Shown: in pieces, positions 1-10,519 of the stretch
Numbering within the stretch: position 1 is the first letter of the stretch
Layout: each line of letters starts with the position of its first letter
Assembly: GCA_947579605.1 (NCBI GenBank)
Contig: OX388321.1
Coordinates: 22,497,614-22,561,613 of the forward strand
DNA from: Athripsodes cinereus
Lineage: Eukaryota > Arthropoda > Insecta > Trichoptera > Leptoceridae
Reading direction: 5' to 3'
Length of the DNA stretch: 64,000 nt
Made by a program: the position numbers and the translations under genes
The notes under the pieces: model-generated
What the model was told of the DNA's origin: nothing
The model's database searches: none
Seen by the model: the letters and a program-made list of their open reading frames with translations, nothing else

Positions 1-186
1 TGGTGCATTAAAAAATGGGCCGAAGGGCACCATTCATCCTAGCACCGGCTACTTTTCTTCTTTCAATTACTTTAACTTTTAAAATATTATAACCTGTTAT
101 CATTCATTTTGTAACATAACTTTAAAAGTCCCTCAATGCACGAGCTCTGCTCATATTTGAGAGAATGAATTATGTTCTGCTTACTG
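1..186. other. unassigned AT-rich flank
   Basis: No coding region or repeat recognised; it precedes the left terminal inverted repeat at 187. Confidence 0.5.
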
Positions 187-1611
187 TATAATAGGGAACT
201 TGCACTCGAGAGGAATATTTTGTGAAATGCATAAATTAGGTAGAAAAAAGGTTACATATCGGTTATATTTTGATTAAAACTCAAAAATAAATATTTTTCA
301 TTTATTATTTTATTAAATAAAATCACGATTTTTCGCCCGCTGTTTGAACGCCATATTGTTGGTTATTGCATTTGTGACGTCACATGTCCTGAGTGATGTT
401 TTGTTGTTTATCGTAATGTATGGGATTGACAATCGCTTGGTATTTGAGTCCGGTTTTTAACATTTTCGAAGTAGGTAGGTAAATATATCTTGGATTGATA
501 CAAAATGTTTCCAAAAAGATCATAAAAATATTGTGTAGTCCAAGATGTACAAATAAGTATACCTAACTTATACGACACCGAATAAATTATTTCTACGCAT
601 GCCGATATTGTTAGCTGTTTACTGTACCTATTGTAAGTTCAGCGACTTCTTTGCAGCTTTCTATATCTATCGTCCAATGACAAAACAAACAAAAACATTC
701 GCAGTATCAATATTGTTATTAATGAACACATCTATTAAGTAGTGGATGCTTATGGTGTCGACATTTGTTATTATATCCTTAAAATACTATCTGATTTACA
801 ATAAAAATCTTTTGGTTTTGACACAATGGCCGTCAGAAACTTGCTCGGTGTGGATATATTTGTAGATGATCGATGACTCAATTCAGCACAAGTTATAAAT
901 TTAATGTCTGTGCTAATTTCAGCCAACTTTGATTTTTTCTAATAACATTGGACAGATTTTATAGCAGGATCTTCACTCTGACCATGCACCCAGTACAGAA
1001 AAGTAATGGCGTATTTAGAACCTGTAATCATTAATCAGACCTAAGAATGGTGGAAAATTGATAATATATGTATAAATTGCCATTCCATATAATATGTAAT
1101 TATTACACATTGTTGTATTGCACTTTACAAATTAGTAATAACATTATAAGACAAAGTTATAGCGCCTACCAGCGAGCTTATTATTATGTATATTATGCAT
1201 GATAAATATCCGATCGCCCCTTGGGAAAATCGTTTTCCGTCATTATAACTAAATTAAAAAATAGGAACTGATGTACGTTTATACGTAAAAATTTAATCAT
1301 ATTTAAGTTTTTGGCAAAAAAAGCGTTCAACAAACCCAAACCACAACAGTAAATAACCTCGTGAAACTAATAGATATATACTACGAAATGTACCAAGCAT
1401 CTGTAGACAGAGAGATCGAAGGGACCTATGACGTCATCAAAATGGCGCGTTCGGATGTGGCGTTTTCGCGGTAATTCAAAAATCGAAATTTCAAAATGCT
1501 ATAAAACAGAAATTAAGCAACGTATTGAAAAAAAATTATTGATATGTGTTACTGATTACTTTATTTATGATTCTAAAGAATAAAAAAAATATGTGCAAGT
1601 TCCCTATTATA
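187..1611. mobile_element. non-autonomous TIR DNA element, 1.4 kb
   Basis: A perfect 19-bp terminal inverted repeat, TATAATAGGGAACTTGCAC, occurs at 187-205 and inverted at 1593-1611. The outermost TA on each side could be a TA target duplication. Subterminal blocks are also imperfectly inverted: the stretch around 325-395 with TGACGTCA mirrors 1425-1490. There is no transposase-like frame, so it would need enzyme supplied in trans. Superfamily is not resolved; TA targeting is compatible with Tc1/mariner-like enzymes. Confidence 0.75.
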
Positions 1612-2100
1612 AGTAAATGATTGTTGTTGTAAATTGTATATTTATCCATAGTAAATATTTGGAATTGATCAACTGACAAATTTGTACTACAATACCAGAT
1701 AAGTAAACCGATGATTTTACCTTCAGTTTTAACTGTACAGTTGAATCTGATAATATTAGTACTGATCGTATGCAGTCAACTTTTGTACTATAATACATAG
1801 ATACGTTGTATTCTTATGATTATTATTTATGGACTTGAAAATTATATATAAAACATTTACTTACATCTGCGTATAGATCATTAGCGTTTTGTACTTCACG
1901 ATCCTCAGTTATGTTTACGAACCGATTATAAACTAGATAAAATGTTTTTTACAAACTCACATTCATAAGTTACTCCAATAAACAGATTTCACAGACTTGG
2001 TAATCTGGTGGGTGAAAGCACTGATATTTTTGCTGACAGTTTTCCAAAATACAAATCTGACATTATCAAATACTTGAGTATACAAACTGACAATGGGTAG
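1612..2100. other. unassigned AT-rich stretch
   Basis: No recognisable gene or repeat; small open frames here look like chance frames. Confidence 0.4.
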
Positions 2101-2665
2101 TCGAGGTTTATAGTTGCTTATCTACGTTGATCTTTTCTGGTATTCGATGCCTCTAACTGCACACGTTCATGTGACTAATTGTTATTTTTTTTTAATGTGG
2201 CGAATTGCTCTTTTAACCACTTGACCTAAATTTATGTTTTTTAATTGATCCCTATTATTTGAAATTTTTTATTGAATATGAATTTTAACTGATTGACTTT
2301 TTACTATATTTGACATTTTTATATCACTTTGACTTCTCTTTGTAATGTCTTGACCAAATTTTTAACTTATGAATTAACTTATGAATTTTAACTAATTGAC
2401 TTTTTACTATATTTGACATTTTTATACCACTTTGATTTCTCTTTGTAATGTCTTGACCAAATTTTTTTAACAACTTTATTTTTATCTTATTTTATAAATA
2501 TAACATGATTAATGTTATATTGTCTGTTACACTCTCGTTTCTTTTGTCTAATTGTTTTGTGTCTTTTTTGTAACAGATCTTTCCTTTGTTTACATGTTTT
2601 GTATGTATACAAAGGTTTAACATGTAAAAGGCTTTGGCCGTAAATATTTGTAAATAAATAAATAA
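2100..2665 (+). mobile_element. 3' end of a CR1/Jockey-group LINE
   Basis: The end has a short hairpin, GGCTTTGGCC (2630-2639), then GTAAATAT and an (AAAT)n tail. The same layout, GGC-loop-GCC then AAAT repeats, ends the intact element at 30.54 kb and the fragments at 11.60 and 51.03 kb. The body is non-coding and AT-rich, so this is read as a 5'-truncated 3' UTR. The 5' limit is approximate. Confidence 0.6.
2279..2472 (+). repeat. 103-bp tandem duplication
   Basis: A unit beginning TGAATTTTAACT at 2279 is repeated at 2382 with few differences; both copies contain the segment running to TCTTGACCAAATTTTT. It lies within the LINE 3' region above. Confidence 0.8.
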
Positions 2666-2689
2666 ATATGTTAAATATATTTACTTACT

Positions 2690-2770
2690 TTACTTTTCGT
2701 ATGGCGAGTCTTGGGCAGTATTCTTCACCACTTGTGGTTGCGTCTCAGTCATGTTTCACAGTCTCAATAT
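2690..2770 (-). mobile_element. LINE 3' tail, family L
   Basis: The minus strand reads GCCATACGAAAAGTAAAGTA then AT-rich tail. A similar end, GCCATACGAAAAATAAAGTA, occurs at 11.95-12.12 kb on the minus strand, so it is a dispersed LINE terminus. No frame survives. Confidence 0.4.
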
Positions 2771-3011
2771 TATTATAATATGATTCGATATTCCTTCTGT
2801 GTATTCTCTAAAGGTATTTAACAGGTGACGGAGAAAGGTTCAGTGGAATCCCAAATAATTGTGTAATAATAAATGTCTTCTTACTCTTTTTCTGAAAGTA
2901 TTTGAGTGTCGTACAAAAGGCAGGTGTTCGTAAGAAATTACGTAGGAATATGACAGTTAACATATAATATCTGCAGTTCAGCATTTTTTTTTTTTTTTTT
3001 ATTTTTTTTTT

Positions 3012-3187
3012 TTAAAAAGATATATCTGGGTTTTTGTTATAAACCCAAATACAACCTTATACACCTTTCACAGTAAGCTACTAAAAGCTTGTGTCGTGAA
3101 AGGGGAGTTTGCCGGCACCTGGGATCGAACCACGGACCCGCTGTTCACGAGGCCGAGACTCTACCCCCAGGCTACCGACGAACTCAA
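3012..3187 (-). mobile_element. tRNA-derived SINE (SINE1)
   Basis: On the minus strand a tRNA-like head has box A near GTAGCCTGGGGGTAGAGTC and box B GGTTCGATCCC. It is followed by a body (GGCAAACTCCCCTTTCACG, TAGTAGCTTACTGTGAAAGG) and an A-rich tail (poly-T at 2984-3012 on the plus strand). A close copy lies at 62.50-62.69 kb. RNA polymerase III transcription is inferred from the boxes. Confidence 0.88.
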
Positions 3188-3210
3188 CGAGATCCACCAT
3201 TCCAATTGAC

Positions 3211-3322
3211 GGCAAACTCCCCTTTCACGACACAATCTTTTAGTAGCTTCCTGTGAAAGGTGTATAAGGTTGTATTTTAGTTTATAACAAAACCCAGATA
3301 CACCTATCTTTAAAAAAAAATA
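3211..3322 (+). mobile_element. 5'-truncated SINE1 copy
   Basis: The SINE1 body without its tRNA-like head runs from GGCAAACTCCCCTTTCACG to AACCCAGATACACC plus an A tail. It lies head-to-head with the previous copy, with about 25 bp between, giving a fold-back of roughly 110 bp per arm. Confidence 0.85.
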
Positions 3323-3489
3323 CTATTTTTATTTAAAGCTACAACTCAGTAACGTGGTGAACAATCCATCCTAAATTTAATATCTTATTTTTATTGGCAC
3401 AGAGAGGACAACTTGCATGTTTATTATATGAAACTATTCCGCTGGCTACCCCATTCGTGAAATATGTCGTGATGGTGTTATGATATGAA

Positions 3490-4165
3490 AAGAAAAAATA
3501 ATCACTTGTTCACATGTTCCCTTCATACCTATGTATAACACGTAAAAGATATAGGTAATATGATTTCGTCAACAAACTAGGGTAAGTTTGAAGTTATTAT
3601 ATACCTACATCTTTTTAATTAACTCGTCTTCTGCGTATTGATTGTATTTTATATGAGTTTACTTTTAAATAAAATTGTTTTTAATCAATGTACATGTTGT
3701 AAATTATTCAAAAACAAAAGTAAATTAGATATAGGTACAATGTACTTTGCTACAAAAATACCATTTATGAGGGAATTTGATCCACAGAATAAACAATGTT
3801 AATAGACGCGTCTCAAATTACCCAATTTTATTAATGTAGATACATAATCAAAATCGTGCCTAAGTATGTAAAGAAATAAAATTGTCCCTGCATATTATCT
3901 GAGACACGCGTAATCATCAATTTTATATTGAGCTTTCGAATAATATAAACATAAAGCAATAGAATTTCATTAAAAGAAATAAAATTATAATTTTTATCGA
4001 CGACGTTAAGGGCCAAACACGCCTTAGTATCGGTAGATTAAAACATCTGACTTATTTTCGATATTAACGAATATTTGAGAGAATTTTTTTTTATATTCAT
4101 TATTTTAAGAATAAATTATACCTACTATTTTTTTTTGTTAAACCGGATTTGGTGGCAGAAAACAT
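3490..4165. other. no recognised feature
   Basis: AT-rich; nothing supportable seen on either strand. Confidence 0.4.
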
Positions 4166-4170
4166 AGCCA

Positions 4171-4460
4171 ATCAGATATCTCGATTGGAGAACCATGTTT
4201 ACACAATTTAACATTGTGCAAAATCTAATCGGAAGAAGTGGTTTAATGGTTGCTTCTATGGTTTGCATAAAGCGTCTCTCAATTGGTGGACCTTATATCG
4301 TGACAGCGAGAATGGTGGAATTGGTGAACATTGTCCCTGGACACCGAAAGTGATCACTTTAGCATTAAAGTGATCAGCCTAGAGCCAATTTCCACTTCTT
4401 CCGATCTGATTTAGCAAAATGTTACATTGTGTAGACAGGGTTCTCCAATCGAGATTTCCA
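4171..4460. mobile_element. palindromic MITE, copy 1
   Basis: The left arm (ATCTCGATTGGAGAACC, then TTTACACAA, AACATTGTGCAAAATCTAAT, CGGAAGAAGTGG) is mirrored by the right arm (CCACTTCTTCCGATCTGAT to GGTTCTCCAATCGAGAT). Arms are about 60 bp. A diverged second copy is at 13.46-13.62 kb. There is no coding capacity, and the target duplication is not clear. Confidence 0.75.
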
Positions 4461-4699
4461 AAAAAAACTGTTTTTTTTTTATGTTGATTGAAAAATGTTT
4501 AAAATTATAATTATCATCATTTTCAATATTCGAGTCTCTGTCCGAATTTTCGAAATGAAATAGATTTTTTTTTAATAGTTTAATTTATTTTAATGAAAAA
4601 TAAATTAATATTGTCAATGGAATATTTATCCTTATTCTTTTTATAAAATTTAATGACAAACTTCCGATCATAGTGGTCATTCACGAATAAACTCACGTA

Positions 4700-4960
4700 T
4701 ATGAAATTAAAAAAAACAATTATTTTATTTCTGCTACAGGTATGTTTTTTTATTGAAAGAGACGTCTTTCGTCTTATAAAGATATTCTCTAATTCCAAAA
4801 TTGACGTCTTTTGTCTAATAAGGGCATTGTTTGTCTTCAAGATTGAGAATGCTTTTATAAGACGAAAGACGTCTCTCGCATTTAAAAACATACAGTAGCT
4901 AAAAAACATGTAGTTTTCAATTTCATTATGGAATTCTTCTACCTAAACACCGACACAGTG
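4700..4960 (+). mobile_element. hammerhead-like fold-back insertion (PLE-type)
   Basis: The arms around 4738-4790 and 4845-4890 carry opposite copies of a motif with GACGAAAGACGTCTC. On the plus strand TTGAGAA (4843-4849), a hairpin and GAAA (4864-4867) are followed by the palindrome AGACGTCT and C. This matches a hammerhead core except for C3 to U and G8 to A. The insertion ends in an ATG-headed stretch that would encode MEFFYLNTDTVN. Flanks AACTCACGTA (4690-4699) and AACTCTCGTA (4961-4970) match 9 of 10, suggesting a TSD. Confidence 0.6.
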
Positions 4961-4970
4961 AACTCTCGTA

Positions 4971-5475
4971 CACATTTCATATAAAACAAAAACTTAAAAA
5001 AGATATAACGTTTGATATATTGATCCATAGAGCTTTAGTGCATCTCTGTTATTCGATTTCAGACCTCGTTTGAAGTTTCTCTTTCTAATAATTATATTAT
5101 TTGTTTTGAGGTTTCGTTGTTTCTAGGAATATAATATGCCTGTTATTTAATATTATTATTATGTTTGTATTGTGTAATCTTTCGTGTTCAAATAGAATAA
5201 CAACTCACTGATGGTGTGTCATTATTTCTAATGGACAGAATTATTACCTTTCATCAATATCACATAGTATTGTTATTATTATAATTATTAATATCGTTGG
5301 TACAACTATAACCATTTTGAACCGAGTCAGTGAATAATAACCATGCTTATCCGCTTTGAATAATTTTACACTTATCGCATCGTTAGAAACTCGATCGAAG
5401 TGATGTATATTAAAATCTTGATATTATTATCTGTGGTATCGTCTATATTGTAAATCAGTATACGCTTTTTCAATA
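4971..5475. other. no recognised feature
   Basis: AT-rich sequence between two mobile elements; no gene or repeat recognised. Confidence 0.4.
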
Positions 5476-5477
5476 TA

Positions 5478-6610
5478 GGGTAGGTTGGTACAAGAGTGCG
5501 CACTTTAGACGTTATTTGATTTTTTACAGATATTAAAAAAAAAATTACCAACTTAATAATGTATTTCAGTAGTTTGGTATATTGTCTCATAGATGTTCAT
5601 AGTAGGATTTCCTAAGAAAGCACTTAATACAAGAAATAATAAAAACAAATACACCCTAAAATGCGCACTCTTACACTATAGGTGTGTGCAAGAGTGCGCA
5701 CGACTGTGTATAAGAGTGCGCATAAGTAATCAGTTCAATAAGATGTTATTTATGACTAAAATAAGATAAATAAAGAATCTGTATTGTTATCAAAACAAAG
5801 TTTATTGCAATGTTAATCGGAACAGCTAATTAAAATAGTTAAAATTTATTGTAATGTATTGAAAGTCACGTAAATTAAGAAATAATTGATTTTATCCTAT
5901 GTAGTTTTTGTCATGGAAATCCCAGAATCTTCTTTTTTTCTCCCCGGGTTGTTTATCCGTCTTTTTCTGGTATCTTTACTTGTTTTGATGTGAATTGATG
6001 GTATCTGAGAAACTTATGGTGCCGAAACTTGTGGTGACTAGAATTTTGTACTAGAATACGTGCGCATTCTTGTACAAAATTCTAGTGCGCACTCTTGTAC
6101 ATAGTGGACATTATAAATATATTATAAAATTCCCGCCAATATGTCATGACGACGTCATTCAAGATGTGAGTGTACAATTGTAAATGACAAATAAATTGAA
6201 ATAAGTAAATAAATGTGTTTTAACATAAATAGATTTTTTTTGACACGATCTCTAAAAAGCTTAAAATTTTTAAGAAATGGATGAAAAAATGATTTTCTTA
6301 CCTAGAATCTTTAACAATCGACTAAAATTCGCAAAAAATGGACACCGACAAGCGCTCAACTTCTAGAATCTTCTTCTTCTTCTCGTGCCGTATCAGGTCC
6401 CCCCGACGTTGGCAATCACTCTGGCGAAGGCTTCCCTATCCTGCGCGACCCGGAACAGTTCTCCCACATGTCTCATCCCGGTCCAGTCTCTTAGAATAAA
6501 ATAACTTCTAGAATAAAATGCCCATTGAAGATATCAGAAAACATTACTAATGATCCAGAGATATGCAGTGCGTACTCTTGTACACTGCGCACTCTTGTAC
6601 CAACCTACCC
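5478..6610. mobile_element. TIR DNA element with TA TSD and subterminal repeats
   Basis: The termini GGGTAGGTTGGTACAAGAGT (5478) and its inverse (ending 6610) are each flanked by TA (5476-5477, 6611-6612). The core ACAAGAGTGCGCAC or a close variant recurs inside at about 5657, 5686, 5709, 6060, 6081 and 6568, in both orientations, like an array of transposase-binding sites. No transposase frame is present. An RTE-type fragment has inserted at 6370-6502. The superfamily is unassigned. Confidence 0.82.
6370..6502 (-). mobile_element. RTE-like LINE 3' fragment (family F) with 12-bp TSD
   Basis: The minus strand translates as RDWTGMRHVGELFRVAQDRE followed by AFARVIANVGG. This is the tail usual in RTE-type reverse transcriptases of arthropods (recalled, not searched). 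It ends in a (GAA)n tail. AACTTCTAGAAT lies at 6358-6369 and again at 6503-6514, a perfect 12-bp TSD, so this is a 5'-truncated insertion into the older DNA element. Confidence 0.8.
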
Positions 6611-6627
6611 TACCGTTGCTATAACAA

Positions 6628-6755
6628 TCATACTAGAGCGTAAGGAATGTCGTAGGAAGAAATAGTTACTCCACTAGTGCAGGGCAGAGATGCTCTGTAT
6701 GGAGGATGTTAGTTCTTGTCCTGTGAAGATGGCAAGAGCATTGGAGGACGACTGA
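6628..6755 (+). mobile_element. degenerate RTE-like fragment, family B
   Basis: It aligns by eye to the 3' part of the family B copy at 18.02-18.14 kb: GCGTAAGGAATGTCGTAGGA, GCAGAGATGCTCTGTATGG, GTTCTTGTCCTGTG. The frame is broken. Confidence 0.55.
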
Positions 6756-6759
6756 ATTG

Positions 6760-8015
6760 CCTTTGATAAATAGATCGCCTTTTACATTATTGTCAAATAA
6801 AACTTGTATTTTCAAATAGGTTCCATATCGCATTGCTGAATTAAGATTTTAAATGAGGCATTTACAACAAAAGTGGACTAAATCACATCGTCCCTCTTAT
6901 GGCTAACAGTCGTGTCTGCCTAAATGTAAATTGTTCAGGAGAACGTTTTTGTGTTTTGCAGTTTATATTTTCGTCTCTCCTAGTTATATGATACAGTGTT
7001 AATATATAAAATTATTTTATTTGCACCTATTCTTAGGTATATACATATCTCAGAATCATTTTTGTGATGAAATTTTGAGAAATTAGTGGATACAACACAT
7101 TTTATTTAGAATAATTCGTAAATACGGCAACAAATCAGAAAGCTTTTCCAGGATAACGGTAACAGTTACAGGTGTGATCTTCAGTGAGAACATGCAGAGC
7201 ACATATTATAAGTGCACACTGGTGATCATAACTCGATTTCGCCAAAAATGTCAGATACGACAGTTAGTCAGAAGAGGGACGACATGATGGCCAATATTGA
7301 TTATGATTTTTTGATTAAAAATTGGTTCAAACTTTGGCTTATAGTGTAAGATTATATTATGTTTTTAATGTTTTTCATGAAGAAATCCATTTTATTTATT
7401 TATTCATTCTTAACTGTAATTAATCACAATAAATTAAAATTGCATTCATCACCCCCGAATAGAAAGTTTAACATGTCTCATTTGCAATATTTTATTAACA
7501 TCTGGCTCTTACACAAAACTTGAAAACTTTTACAAGATAAACTCAGAGAAACATTTTTTCCCGATACCTATTTAAAAAGAATCAACTTATTATTAATAAA
7601 AAAATCAAACTGAATGCTGAATATTATTTATTCCCGGGACCTCACAAGAGGCAAAACCAAACGAAGGAATGTTATATTAATTTATCCATTATTGATTTTC
7701 TAAGCTACCCAGAGGTAGGTACTTGCAGAGCTTTCATATCGCGTAAGCTTATTATCTATTTGTAAACTTTTGTTAAACAACATTATTAATAATATTGTTA
7801 GTATTGCGCCAGAACAAAGAATATAATAAAATAATACAACCTCTCAAAGCTTTTAAAGAGAGTTACAAACGAACCTTTGTTTTACTACCTAGACAGAAGA
7901 AACCTTATGATATTAACATCTAGTCATAATAATTAACGAATTTATCTTGTTAACTCCGATTGACTTTGTGAATACGCAGTCAAGAAGTATTTATTGTCTT
8001 CTAACTCAGCATCCG
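6760..8015. other. no recognised feature
   Basis: AT-rich; several short simple-sequence patches only. No supportable coding or repeat structure seen. Confidence 0.4.
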
Positions 8016-8019
8016 TCCC

Positions 8020-8302
8020 CTAACGCCTTCCTATAGTTCCCGGTTCCTTTGGAGTGTTAGATGTATGGATTGCAGATTTTTTTTCTTTCATTTTGATTTA
8101 TGTAGAAATTTTTCCAATTTATGTTTTTATTATTATTTTTTTGTGTTTAGTGTTAATATGACGTGGTTAGATGGAAGAAATCACTACATAGCAATAATCT
8201 CGACACTGCACATCATCATATTTTTTCTTAAGTAAACTGATATGTTGATTTTGTTACATATATGAATGATGATGTGCTAGAAGAATAAAATAAATAAATA
8301 AA
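8020..8302 (+). mobile_element. LINE/SINE 3' tail, family G
   Basis: It shares GTGGTTAGATGGAAGAAATC, ATAATCTCG, CACTGCA and a terminal GATGATGTGC-AGAATAAAAT-AAATAAATAAA with copies at 14.0 kb (minus) and 60.4-60.7 kb (plus). The upstream line AACTCAGCATCCGTCCCCTA matches 60.38 kb. It has an AAAT-type tail and no frame, and reads as the 3' UTR of a retroposon. Confidence 0.65.
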
Positions 8303-8730
8303 TTTAAGTCGGGAGACATGCGTCATCGCCGAATAGAATATATTTAATTATTATTATAATTATTATCCCAAAAATATCACCCTGCACTGAGGCCATAACA
8401 GCTTTTGGACAAGGCGATCTTAGCAGAAATGTCTTAATGTCTTATACTTCAAGAGTTACACAAAAAAACTTTTTCTGGTATTTACCAATTTTAAATTAGG
8501 GCATCTGGATTAAACCCATTTTTCATATTCAAGAAAAGAATAAATAACGAAGTTAACTGTTTCTTTAATCAAGTAACGATTAATATTGTTAAACTTTCGA
8601 TTAATGGTGCTCAGTTCCTTTTATATTCTTTAATCATAATTTAATTTTAATTTGTATAGATGTAGTCTTGGAATTGAATAATTTGTTTATCGTGATTCTT
8701 TGATTAAATCTGGCGTAATATAATATCCAT
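8303..8730. other. no recognised feature
   Basis: AT-rich; nothing identified. Confidence 0.4.
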
Positions 8731-8819
8731 TATGTTGTTTTTGTACGTAACTTGTGTGCCTACCTACATTTCATTGTGTGGTTTGGTACCAAAACTGGAC
8801 AAATACATTTGTAAAAAAA

Positions 8820-8891
8820 TGTCAGTAGAACCAAAATACTACTTAGATTTTGACCAATTTCATCTATCGTCGTTGCACATTCAAAAAGAGG
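8820..8891 (+). CDS. candidate exon, unknown protein
   Basis: An open frame of 24 codons starts at an ATG (MSVEPKYYLDFDQ...) and ends ...IQKE exactly at GAG|GTAAGA, a good splice-donor sequence, in phase 0. The frame is also open upstream to 8732. The next candidate exon at 9298 is phase-compatible. No family is recognised, and AT-rich DNA yields such frames by chance, so this is only a candidate. Confidence 0.2.
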
Positions 8892-9297
8892 TAAGATGTG
8901 CGAGCATTTTTATTCAAGCATAGGTACTCTTTAAAAACTGTTCATTAGGGCATTAAAATTTTTATTTGGACTTTTTATTGACATGTGATATTCTTAAAGT
9001 ATTGAATTTTAATAAATATTTGATACTAAGAATCACTTTATAAAATGGTTATGATGTCATTATAAGCAGTTTATTCTAGAAATCTCAAAACATTTTTATG
9101 AATTCACGTACCACTTTTTGAACACTTTTTAATTAGACTATGTTGGAGAATACATTTTTATATGTATGTAAGATGATTTATTCGGCGCCGTTTAAGGGAG
9201 CATCCATCTCAAGGGCGCATGTAACTATGTTGAAAGAACGATGTTTTCAAATTGCTCCTGAACGTTGTTATTGATAGGTTTTTTCAAAAGTCCTCGG

Positions 9298-9387
9298 GGA
9301 GTCGATCTAAGATGACGGGGTTTATTTGCAGCTTATTTGCTCTATTAATCTCGTCCAGCATGTTGGTGGATGTCTTTGCTGAGAGTA
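9298..9387 (+). CDS. candidate exon with hydrophobic segment
   Basis: After an acceptor-like TTTTTTCAAAAG the frame continues in phase 0 from the 8.82 kb exon. It encodes a hydrophilic SSGSRSK stretch and then about 20 mostly hydrophobic residues starting MTGFICSLFALLISS. A donor-like GAGA|GTAAGG follows. It could instead be a first exon starting at the ATG at 9318 with a signal peptide. Local GC is higher than in the flanks. Function unknown; chance is not excluded. Confidence 0.22.
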
Positions 9388-9655
9388 AGGGTCTACTTGC
9401 AGGTGTTGTGAGAACACAGAGCTCTAAAAAAGTTATAGAAATCAACACGAGAAACATTTTTGCATACTAAGTTGTATTTTTTTTGCATTTGTCTAGTTTT
9501 AATCTCAAAGCACTTATATGAAAATCGAGCTATAATTTATATTCAAAACATATTAAGTACATTTCAATTGTAATTACCTATTAAAATTAATGTTTTTATT
9601 TTAATATATCACATTAAATCAGAATGGACGCTCAAAATCTGATATCATGAAAATT

Positions 9656-10060
9656 TATTCACTGTGTCGGTGTTTAGGTAGTAGAATTCCATATCGAAAT
9701 AATAAAACAAATGTTTTATTCTACTAATGGTTTATTATGTGAGAGAGACGTCTTTCGTCTGATGAGGACATTGTCAATCTGATTTTAAAAATACAACATC
9801 ATTCATATATATAAAAATGTTTACAATAACAATGATAAGAGAGTATAGTATAATATTATAATATACTTCATTATACATCACATACTTCATTATAATATTA
9901 TACTATACCTACTCTCTTATCATTGTTATTGTAAACATTTTTATATATATGAATGATGTTGTATTTTTAAAATCAGATTGACAATGTCCTCATCAGACGA
10001 AAGACGTCTCTCTCACATAATAAACCATTAGTAGAATAAAACATTTGTTTTATTATTTCG
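9656..10060. mobile_element. hammerhead-like fold-back insertion, 405 bp (PLE-type)
   Basis: A near-perfect inverted repeat spans 9693-10062 with arms of about 170 bp that differ by a 3-nt indel; the centre is near 9878. Each arm carries the motif with TTGACAA, a short stem, GAAA, AGACGTCT and C (plus-strand copy: 9978-9984, 9999-10002, 10002-10009, 10010), and stem I can pair AGA with TCT. On the minus strand it ends in an ATG-headed stretch encoding MEFYYLNTDTVN. ATCATGAAAATT (9644-9655) and ATCATGAGAATT (10061-10072) form an 11/12 TSD that includes the last two bases of the right arm. Confidence 0.75.
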
Positions 10061-10072
10061 ATCATGAGAATT

Positions 10073-10420
10073 GCTAATAACAAAAAATGAAATCCCTAAA
10101 ATTGAACTAAACCTGATAAAGGCCTTTCTTTGGAGAATTCCGCTACATAGTAGTGAGACTTGGACCATTGGAAAGAGTGGACGGTTGGCTGCCTTTGAGA
10201 TGTGGTGCTTCAGACGCAATGCTGAAGATCCATTGGTTGTAATATGTAGAAAACGAAGAGGAATTGATCAGGGAAGATATTTCTTACAAATCAGCCCACA
10301 ACGAGCAAACTAGGTTGGCTACAATATCAGGCATTCAGACCTACTCATTATCATCGCGGAGGGCATGACCGAAGACAGGAATGGTAGAAACCGATCAAAA
10401 GATACCTACAAGGATCAAGT
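10073..10420 (+). pseudogene. RTE-like LINE remnant (family E)
   Basis: One frame reads SETWTIGKSGRLAAFEMWCF, the conserved ETWT...FEMWCWRR block after the reverse transcriptase domain. After frame changes it continues GYNIRHSDLLIIIAEGMTED. The latter matches NIRHTGLLITIAEGITEV on the minus strand near 21.9 kb. Frames are broken, so it is a dead copy. Confidence 0.7.
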
Positions 10421-10519
10421 GAAACGGTGAACCGACAAGGCATCCACAAAGTAGAAGATGTAAGGCACGATTTAAAAATACAAAGCACTCAAAAAAATTC
10501 AGCAATGTCGTATACCGCT

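Larger units (their letters stand above)
2881..3487 (-). repeat. K repeat copy, split by a SINE pair
   Basis: The K repeat reads (minus sense of the window copy at 48.6 kb) TTTCGAGTGTCC, GGCAGGTGTTCG, TTCAGCGATGAGG, ATTGGCACAGAGAGGACA, TGCATGTTTATTACATGCAG, CTGGCTACCCCACTTGTGGG, CCGTGATGG. Here the first part ends near 2983 and resumes near 3330. The interruption holds two head-to-head SINE1 copies. Confidence 0.75.

Noticed and set aside
4580..4909. Overlapping 109- and 65-codon frames on opposite strands
   Set aside because: They arise from the inverted repeat arms of the hammerhead-like fold-back; the same palindrome gives frames on both strands.
9755..9790. CTGATGA on the plus strand in the left arm of the 9.7 kb fold-back taken as a hammerhead core
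   Set aside because: It is not followed by a stem II hairpin and GAAA; it is the antisense of the stem II region of the real motif.
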